Source: JAJFJD01 sp965228695 (lineage in GTDB: Bacteria > Pseudomonadota > Alphaproteobacteria > UBA8366). From it: a stretch of 64,000 nt of DNA. Location: contig CBDDIB010000002.1 of assembly GCA_965228695.1 (NCBI GenBank), forward strand, positions 930,001-994,000. Direction: 5' to 3'. The notes beneath the pieces were generated by a model that ran no database searches, was not told the DNA's origin, and saw only the letters and a program-made list of their open reading frames with translations. The position numbers were made by a program, and so were the translations under genes. This document shows positions 20,401 through 27,400 of this stretch, piece by piece (within the stretch, counting starts at the first letter, position 1; every line of letters starts with the position of its first letter).

Positions 20401-21276
20401 ACGACCGTCTCCCGCATCGACGACCCGCGGTTCAAGGGATGGATCATTAAGATCACCGAGGGGGGCGAGAAACAATTTGCAGTGCTGCTCGACAAGGCCG
20501 GCTACGACATCCTGACCTCGTTGCCGGAGGGCGTGAAGAAATTCATCGTTCGGACCCCGAAGATCGTCCGCGAGTACAAGGTTGCCGCGGCGAATGACAA
20601 TGCATTGGTGAACGGCAGCATTCGGGTTGCGCAAGAAGCGCCGCCTACTTTCTGGGACCTCACCCGGGGCAGCCGCCGCATGACCGCCGCCGAGGCCGAG
20701 ACATTCCACAAGGCGCAGCGCACCGTCAACGACGGCGGCGCCGTGTGGCTCGACAACAAGGCCAACAATTACGGCTTCGAGCTGGGGAGCGGCGGCCGCG
20801 TGCGGCTGGTCGTTCACGATACCGGCGGCATCGTTCCGATGAAGGGCGATGCCAAGCTCGCGGCGGCGCGGGCCCGCGTTTTCCAGCGCGCCGTCAGCAA
20901 CCCCCCGCCAAAATGGCTCGCGGCATATCACGACGCCGGGAAGGCGGCGCTCGATAGCCTGAACGCCTGGCGCGCGGCGCAGGCGCTGCCGCCTGGAACG
21001 CCGGGCCGCGCAGCCCAAATCAATAATGCCGAAGCGGCCTATCGCGCCTGGCGTGATGTGAAGATCGATATCCCGTTTCAATATCGGCAAAAGCTGCTGA
21101 ATACGTATGGGAAGTGGATCGACACCGACCGCCTCGGCGTGCCGCTGCACGAGGTCGCGTTCAATCCCGTCAACGGGTTCGAGTATTTTAAACCGCGGCA
21201 CCTGATAGCCAACGACAACACGGCTGCGACGTTGCAGAAGGCGCTCAAGGTGGTCCAAGCGATGGACGGCAAATAA
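14422..21276 (+). CDS. Giant exported protein 1: coiled coils, papain/C39-like Cys-His domain, kinase-like C-terminus
   Basis: 2284 residues behind a GAGAGGG site. Layout: signal peptide (about 1-28); conserved cysteines Cys38 and Cys49; Pro/Ala linker (55-135); strongly charged Lys/Glu/Asp coiled coil (about 234-330); a NCRGPAC pair (Cys337/Cys342) and more helix; Cys840/Cys850 after an Ala/Gln-rich part; a second Ala/Arg/Glu coiled coil (about 925-1135); a block with WLRRNVAGWDRLS; a conserved region around VWEPIDLWGE and FLEAFGKDP (about 1484-1540) with hydrophobic helices; a papain/C39-like domain with Cys1679 in ENCGLVALESLLEDLG and His1770 in GGYHWVRVEKI; a Pro-rich linker with two KARPTIEQP copies; and a C-terminal region with GTGAFTTV (1989-1996), Lys2010, D-x-K-x-x-N (Asp2111, Lys2113, Asn2116) and HDTGG (Asp2133). 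The motif order matches a protein-kinase fold, which is an inference. Homologous throughout to the next gene. No whole-length family recognised. Confidence 0.9.
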   Translation: MRAFGFTGRTFALALACLLGTVADLEAQMEEVSPGVFCSSSPSGEQRHCVDLRLPSARTMGAPTVEEDKPAPPPAPSAPAVSAPAPVPAVETKKEEAPPAPAAPSAPAAASTSGSPAVEQQSTPATADSFPDDAAKKAAREAEQRLIHQQGKEALQRSRQRVRGRPGHQSVEPITGDPKATPQPGGPDYNAINSTANAVGRIINEGGDNTLAPPENAPFCVAGDIATALQRDLDKNRKEIDRRFRAREDMLRRERDNAEKDKKKVEKDKQLDKKVKGRKQAKREKKKLKDKRDKLGKDRDKLLEENDNLEADKERIEKERKDLNKKMREARRGDPNCRGPACRKIRGQLEENSRQRVKNIKQTGKFQQKWERQRRAERNFAREEAKFEEKLDKGFGQTREQWRARMLRKKAGVYRNEFTRLTSRRDALKKKVPRSNAESEELRGLQRAVDGLTKKYGSPTDGLGSKFDQQANEIEKKLAADGTTSIDEAVGLDADKIDKRVKALDSAVQDMRRTRESLRDPSKAPDPKKTEKAIRDHDKAQKDVNRLQKEFDKALKKQPIRHPPVDPEDIKKAKAELEKLKKSGASYREVQDARQEVENLNRADARHRRETARNENRVRESVGKQLDAAREREANLRGQADAGRAQKFVDGYNREIRDITGKDGKIDVAKVDAKARRIDRNLAGVSGANAEIGKLNGVRRNLMPGQGGAPSAAERLGLSKKAVKDRLDTVNKKLASVRRERDRYSKALTKAGFKSNVKTGEQCVVTAATTPFAWAYVQGSRAAAKRNEPGRGKKQVASAPPARGTASPAAGQRAKNASQAQMAKQAEQAKQAQQYKAPGCSAGAPAQTTCTRSRNALKLAALDRIFGGESAAVKRAARPKPVASAPLELIPAWQRDLAAGVIGAGGSAALRQAALEDRLQAALGGVTERRNTAKQAGSAARQAQREADKAKEDIKKARIRAQETRQSAAQGQPGTANLTTEYKKLAVAGAKRARELHAKAKALRDAAARNRAAAARYEKSAESAKDKSTASAARQAALRNTEDAVRRERQAAAYERDAKREEARATEYAAKSTGFEGRQAAFDKRARDAEAEVARLEAAAGRKQAEADRLEAERKKRDAALKAAEKSLEAVQAEKFADLLKNTPSADFYSKIDPEKRPDWLRRNVAGWDRLSVAQRVRILSTLDYAEARRAALDVAARVDAYIKTRGITPEGLQRRADDIAALKKRVKEIKSQKILTKSDLEKIEALKKRIVTETASLDREVKTLLGLRKLLSTATLEAQRRLWAVEKDERKKEVERRVGAFATAKGYLQLARAAEKAREAAFAARKREIQRRIRSLTQLGDANGVKEQKRQLKRLEDARKVWNKRDTETIEKLKAGVRDLRQMIASQSAIDRLGSISFEDDLVDAAEAYLRKKGSIAKQRAAQAARIREAVFGLDIKGAAFNAAEAVGKSFSRFATDRAAEAGSGLGLLIGTAKGIAGFLKVFVWEPIDLWGEQKEKNMLWMGFRFNFFGSENHEFLEAFGKDPGKMVKKLFFGLGKKAYTFSQDVKKLGKAKQESDAAAAFKSSFKATEFVGEIFVDPTLLVFGVAKVVGLVRAGGEAAAGLRAADKLLDTAPSARAVEEAAKSVGKIDPPPPLPDTVGIPAMRELPAPPPVRETPILGKPVGGKTGVARQLFCENCGLVALESLLEDLGIVVTERLQRAMRDFAANHGLLTPGKGMNVFELQEYLRLTGILPKRTRANFFEWQQMRHALQNGRDVIANIQNGKGGYHWVRVEKIAPDANGKMWVSFGEGLLPKGLSNRISLKEFDRITRIYPGDAGAGRRLRSLLVDSPSITPAERLKASILALDNFMKGDRALPPTKPFPDVPSRPQPLPDLSSAPGSLAPPAKARPTIEQPKARPTIEQPKTTGPVAGGNASTPPPIRHGPGDTPVLKGPKTAQSSPGAPGKGAAPSTREAAVPKVTVEMRPFDITLVAPDGSKITLALGKELGTGAFTTVSRIDDPRFKGWIIKITEGGEKQFAVLLDKAGYDILTSLPEGVKKFIVRTPKIVREYKVAAANDNALVNGSIRVAQEAPPTFWDLTRGSRRMTAAEAETFHKAQRTVNDGGAVWLDNKANNYGFELGSGGRVRLVVHDTGGIVPMKGDAKLAAARARVFQRAVSNPPPKWLAAYHDAGKAALDSLNAWRAAQALPPGTPGRAAQINNAEAAYRAWRDVKIDIPFQYRQKLLNTYGKWIDTDRLGVPLHEVAFNPVNGFEYFKPRHLIANDNTAATLQKALKVVQAMDGK
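20083..20136 (+). repeat. 27-base tandem duplication in giant gene 1
   Basis: Two adjacent 27-base copies (20083-20109 and 20110-20136) differ by one base and encode KARPTIEQP twice. The paralogue carries three looser versions of the same P-x-I-E-x-P unit in the equivalent linker (PKIEYPS, PTIEFPK, PVIEQPK). It links the Cys-His domain to the kinase-like domain. Confidence 0.85.
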
Positions 21277-21337
21277 CAAGGTATGTGCGATATAGGCCGG
21301 AAACAGGGTTTCAGGGACTTTCATGTGAGGGGCCGGC

Positions 21338-21430
21338 ACGGTCGAGTCCATGATTTCAATGGGCAAGTTCACGGCGATCGACGTGAACCCGCCGAAGCGC
21401 GGTGGCCTCGTCCCAACGGTCAGAAAGTAA
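21338..21430 (+). pseudogene. Fossil 3' end of a second csgG-like gene
   Basis: 93 bases (30 codons plus TAA) match the last 30 codons of the CsgG-like gene. The encoded segments are nearly identical, sharing ISMGKFTAIDVNPPKRG and the final T-V-x-K before the stop. Nothing of the rest of that gene is present upstream; 21277-21337 is unrelated. The stop-to-start distance to the following giant gene is 34 bases, against 35 bases for the intact pair. This is the relic of a duplicated csgG-giant unit whose csgG copy was deleted. Confidence 0.85.
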
Positions 21431-21464
21431 TGCGTCGGCAAGACCGGACCAAAGGGACATCGTG

Positions 21465-24400
21465 ATGCAAGTATTCTGGACCGCCGACAGTGACTGGCTC
21501 CGGCCGGCTGGAGCCATCGGCCGATCCATGCTCCTTGCCTTTTTCTGCTTGTTCGCCGCGGTATCGACCACCTCCGCTGGAATGGTGGAGGTCGAGCCGC
21601 ATGTCTTTTGCTCCTTCGATAAGAACGGGGTTCAAAGACATTGCGTCAATCTGACGCCGCCGCCGGTGCGGACCTTCGGCGAAACCTACGATGAACAGCC
21701 GACGGAAACGCTTCCATCGGCGAGTGCTCCCGCCGTAAGCGCGCCCGCCGTCAGTGCGCCGGCGACGGCTTCCAAGGTGGAAACGAAGAAGGAAGAGGTG
21801 CCGTCCGCCCCCGCCGCGGCGAGCAGCAGTTCGTCCGCGACGGAACAGAGCTACCCCGGCACGGTCGACAGCAACTACGACGACGCGAAGAAGAAGGCGG
21901 AACGGGAAGCCCATCAGCGGCTGCTGCATCAAAAGAGCAAGGAAGCGCTGGGTCTTTCCCGCCAGCGATTGCGCAGCCGCGGCGGCTACGGCAACGTGGA
22001 GTCGATTGAGGGCGCCGACCAGGGCACGACGTCGAGCGGGCCGGACTACAACGCGATCGGCAGCACGGGCGCGGCCGTCGGCGCCTTAGTCAAAAAGCAG
22101 GAAGGCGGTTTGGCCCCGCCGCAGGACGGCCCCGTCTGTGTCGCGGGAGACATTGCGGCTGAATTGCAGGAGGAGCTCGACAAGGAACGCGAGGAGATCG
22201 ACCAGAAGCTGAAGGAGATCGAGGACGAGCTCCGCAAGCGGCGCGCCGAGGCGGAAAAGGAAAAGAGGAAACTCGAGAAGGACAAGGAGCTCGACAAGAA
22301 GATCAAGGGCCGCAAGCAGGCGAAGAAGGAACGCAAGGACCTCAACGACAAACGCGACAAGCTGAACAAGAAACGCGACAAGCTGGTCGAGGAAAACGAC
22401 AAGCTGGAAGCGGACAAGGAAGGCATCGATAAGGAGCGCAAGGACCTTAACAAGAAGATGCAGAAAGCCCGCAAGGGCGATCCCAACTGCCGCGGCGCGG
22501 CCTGTCGGAAACTCCGGGGGCAATTGGAAGACAACAGCCGCCGTCGGGTCGAGAACATCAAGAATACGGGCAAGTTCCAACAGAAGTGGGAACGCCATCG
22601 TCGCGAACAACGCAATCTGGCGCGGGAACAAGCGAAATTCGAAGCCAAGCTCGACAAGGGGTTCGGCCAGTCCAAGGAACAGTGGAAGGCGCGTCAGGCG
22701 CGCAAGCAGGCCCGTGCCTATAGCGACCAGATGTGGAAGCTGCGGAATCGCAAGGAAGCGCTGGAGAGCAAGCGGCGCTTCGGGTCGTTGTCGCGGTCCG
22801 AAGCCAAGGAATTGAACGAGGTCACGCGCGAGTACCGCGGCCTGAGCAAGAATTTTGGCGACGCGACGACCGGCAACTCGAAATTCGACGCCCGCGCCCG
22901 CAAGATGGAAGCGAAACTGTCGGCGGACGGGACCACCTCCATCGACGAAGCGGTGCGGCTGGACGCGGACAAGATCAATGCCGATTACAAGGCGCTCGAT
23001 GACGCCGTGAAGGGCGTCGAACAAGCGCGCGACGACCTTCGCAATCCGCAAAACAAGGCGGATCCGAAAAAAGCCCAAAAGGCCATCCGCGATCATGAGA
23101 AGGCCCAGAAGGATGTCGAGCGGTACCGCAAAGAATACGCCGACGCGCTCAAGAAACAGCCCGTCAAATACCCGCCGGTCGATGAAAGCGATATCAACAA
23201 AGCGCGGAAAAAATACTTCGAGCTGAAGGAGAACGGCGGCAGCTATCGCGAAGTCCAGGACGCGTTGAAGGAATACGAGAACCTTCAGCGTGCGGACGAA
23301 CGGCACTGGCGCGAAGAGACTCGCCGCCACAAGAACGCTCAGGAAAAAGTGGGCAACAAGCTCGACGAGGCCTACGAGCGTGAAGAGCGCCTGCGCCCGC
23401 TTGCCAATGCCGGCCAAGCCCGGAAATTCGTCGATGGCTTTAACCGCGAGGTGCGCGACATCACGGGCAAGGACGGCAAGATCGATGTGGCCAAGGTCGA
23501 CGCCAAGGCCCGTCAGGTCGACCGAAATCTTGCCGGCGTCGCCGGAGCGAATGCGGAAATCGCCCAACTCAATGGTGTCCGCAAGAATTTGGCGCCCGGT
23601 AAGAACGGCGGCCCCTCCGTGGCCGAACGCATGGGTCTCGGTAAGGATGCCGTCAAGGGCAGGCTCAACGCCGTGGACAAGAAGCTCGCCAGCGCCCGCA
23701 GGCTGCGTGACAAATACGCCAAGGGATTGAGCGCCGCCGGCCTCAAGAACAAGGTGAACCCGAGCGGACAATGCGTCGTCGAAGCGGCGACGACGAAATT
23801 TGCCTGGGCCTATGTGAAGGGCTCGAGAGCCGCCGCTAACCGGCAAAAGAAATCGGCGTCCGCGCCCAAGGTCGCCATGGCAAAAGGAAAAGGCACCGCG
23901 TCGCCGGCGGCGGGACAGACCGCGAAAAATGCCAGCCAGGCCCAGAATGCCAAACAAGCGCAACAGGCCCGCCAAGCGCAACAGTACAAGGCGCCGGGAT
24001 GTTCGGCCGGCGGCGGACCGAAAACCACCTGCACGGCGTCGCGCACGGGTTCGAAATTGGCGCGTCTCGACAGGATGTTCCATGGCGCGCCGAAGAAAAA
24101 GCCCAGCCCGCAACTCGCTAGTGCTCCCGCGCGGTACAAAGCGGTTCCAAGCGCGCTGATTGCCGGCGGCGTGGTCGGCGGGGCCGCGGCCGGCGTGCTG
24201 AGCAGCGCGCAATTGGAGGCGAAGATCGGAGATCTTCAGGCCGACTCCGAAAAAATCCGCCAGAGCGCCAGCCAGGCCGCATCGGATAGATGGAAGGCGG
24301 AGTCGGACGCCAAAAAAGCCCGCGAGGCGGCGATGAAGGCGCGGGAACGCGCCTACGAGATACGCAACCGCGCGACCCAGGTCGCGGACCACAACAAGGA

Positions 24401-27400
24401 CTTGTCCTTGGGCTATGGCGGTCTTGCTCAGTCGGCGGAAGAGCGCGCGAAAGCTCTAAGGGCAAAGGCGAAAGCCGAGCGCGCCGCGGCCGCACGATAC
24501 CGGGCCGCGGCTGCGCGCTACGAGCGGAAGGCCGCGGAGTCGAAGGATGACAAAAGGCTTGCCGCCGATGCCCGGCAGGCGGCGGCGAACAACATCGAGG
24601 ATGCGCAAGCCCGCGAAAAACGCGCCGCGGAACTGGAAGCCGAGGCGAAGACGGAAGAGGCGCAGGCGAGCGAACGCCGCGCGAAACAGGTCGCCCTGAC
24701 CAACGAGGCGAAGGAGTTCGATGCCCGGGCGACCGCTGCCGAAGAAAAGGCGGCGCAGCTCGAGGCGGTTGCCGACCGCCGGCGCGCGTCGGCGCAACAG
24801 GCGGCGAGCAAGGTCGAGCAGCTCAACCAGGATTTCAAAACGACCCGCAAAAAGCTCGAGACCGCCCAGGCGCAAAGCCTGACCCGGATTCTCGAGAAAC
24901 CGCCGGGAGAGGACTTTTACAGCAAGCTGCCGTCGAAGAAGCGGCTTGAGTGGCTGCGCCGCCACGTCGCCGGCTGGGATCGGCTGACGATCAATCAGAA
25001 AACGCGAATCATCGCCACGATCCAGTACGCCGAGGCGCGGCAGGCTGCCGTGAACCGCGGCAAGGAACTCGACGATTTCGCTAAGTCCCGCAACATCACG
25101 CCGGAAACGCTGACCGCGCGGGCCGAAGCGATCAAGAAGCTCAAAAAGCAGCTGAAGACGCTCAAGGACGAAAAATTCCACACGAACGACGAAGTCAACC
25201 GTATGGAAAACCTCAAGGCCAAGATCAAGACCGAGACGCTGCGTCTCAACAGCGATATCAAGGAATTCATGCGGCTGCGTGAGCGCGTGATGCAAGCCGG
25301 GCTGGAGGCGCAACGGCGGCTTTGGGCGGCCGATCCGGATTCACGGCACCAGGCCGTTTCCGAGCGGGTGGGTCTGTTCGCCGGGGCGCTGGGCCATTTG
25401 CGCTTGGGCCGGGAGGCCGCCGCCGCACGCGAGAAGGCCTTTGCCAAACGCAAGGGCATCCTGGAACGGAAGCGCGCCGCCGCCAAGAGAGCGGGCCTGA
25501 CGAAGGAAGTCGCGCGGATGAACCGCCAACTCGAGCGCCTCGAAGCGGCGCGGAAGGAATGGGCGAAGCTCGACGCGCGCAATATCGAGACGCTGGAGCG
25601 CGTCGTCAAAAACATCCGGTGGGACATTGCGAGCCAGGCGATTTCCGACAAACTGTTCGAGATCAGCGACGAGGACCGGTTGCAGAAACGGGCGCAAGCC
25701 TTCCTCGACCGGGACGACAAAATCGACGCCGCGTCGAAGCGTCAAGACGACACGATCCGGTTGTCGGTCAGCCGCATCGACCTGAAGGATCCGAAGTTCA
25801 GCGCATCGAAAGCGGTGCTGGACCACTTCGACAGCAAGACCACCGAATGGGCGATCAACATCGGCGGCGCTTATGGCCTGATCAAGGGCGGGATCAAAGG
25901 GCTCGTCGGCCTCGTGAAATTGTTCATTTGGGAGCCGATCGATTACTTCGGCGAAAAGTTCGAGGCCTCGCTGCAGCGCAATCTCGGCTTCCGGCCCAAC
26001 CTGTTCGGCACCGACAACCAGGAATTCCTGGAAGCGTTCGAAAAAGATCCCGCGAAGATGGCGAAAGCGATGTTCTTCGGGCTCGGCAAGCAGATCTACG
26101 ATTTCACGCGGAACGTGAAGGGCCTTGGTCAAGCGGTCACCGAACGGGATGCGGGCAACGCATTGAAGAAATCCGTATCGTCGGCGGAGTTCATCGGCGA
26201 GTTCTTCCTCGATCCGACGATCCTGCTTGGCGGGATCGGGAAGGTCGTTACCGCGCTGCGGGCGGGCGGTAAGGTCGCCGCGGGGCTGAAAGCCGCGGAC
26301 AAGGTCCTCGGGAATGTTCCGTCCGGCAAAGTGCTCGATGACATCGCCGATGCCGGCAAGAATATCGATGCGCCGCCGCCGCTGCCGGCCAATGTGCGAA
26401 ATCCGAAGCTGCCGGACTCGGGCAATCTGCCGAAGGGACCGAAGGCGGCGCCGGGCAAAACGCCGGACGTCGCCGTTGCGCCGAACAATCCGAACCCCGG
26501 CACGCGGGCGCCGCGCGGCCCGGGCCGCCAAAATCCTCCGGCACGGCCGGCCCGCGGGCCGCCGGTCGGCGGCAAATGCGGCGTGCAACGCCAATTGTTC
26601 ATGGAGAATTGCGGCTTGGTCGCGGCCGAGGCGGTGCTGAAAGATCTTGGTATCGTCCTTTCGGAACGCGTGCAGGGCTTCCTGTGGCACTTCGCTCACG
26701 GCAAGGGATTGCTGGCCCAAGGCAAGGGCATGACCGTGCTCGAATTGGCGGAATACTTGCGTCTCACCGGCATCGCGCCCCGCCGCATGGCCGTCGGTTT
26801 CCACAGCCTGGAAGATATGGGGCGCGCCCTGGCAAAGGGCAGGGAAGTCCTGGTCAATATCCAGAACGGCGCGGGCGGATATCACTGGGTGCGGCTGGAG
26901 AAAATCGGAAAGGACGCGAAGGGCAATTGGTGGGTATCGTTCGGCGAAGGCGGATTGCCGAAGGGTCTGTCGAACCGCATACCGTGGAAAGAATTCGACC
27001 GTATCACCCGGCACTATCCGGGCAGTCCCGGCAACGGGCACAGGCTGCGGTCGCTCATGATCGATACGCCAGCGATGACCGCCGCCGAAAAACTCGCCGC
27101 GCGCATCTTGGCGCTGGAAAACGCGCAACTCGGGAAGAAAGCGGTACAGCCCGTGCCGAACAATCCGGTACAGCAAGCGCCGCTGCCGAAGAACCCGATC
27201 GGCCGGCCCCCGGGAGCGCCGCAGCCGTTGCCGGATATCTCGTCCGCACCCGGAAAGTTCGGGCCGCCGCGCAAGTCGCCGCAGCCGAAGATCGAATACC
27301 CGTCGGCGGGGCCGCTGAAGAACCAGCCGACGATCGAGTTCCCGAAAGCGGCGCAAAAACCGAAGCCCGTCATCGAGCAGCCGAAGGGCCCGGCGCCGGC

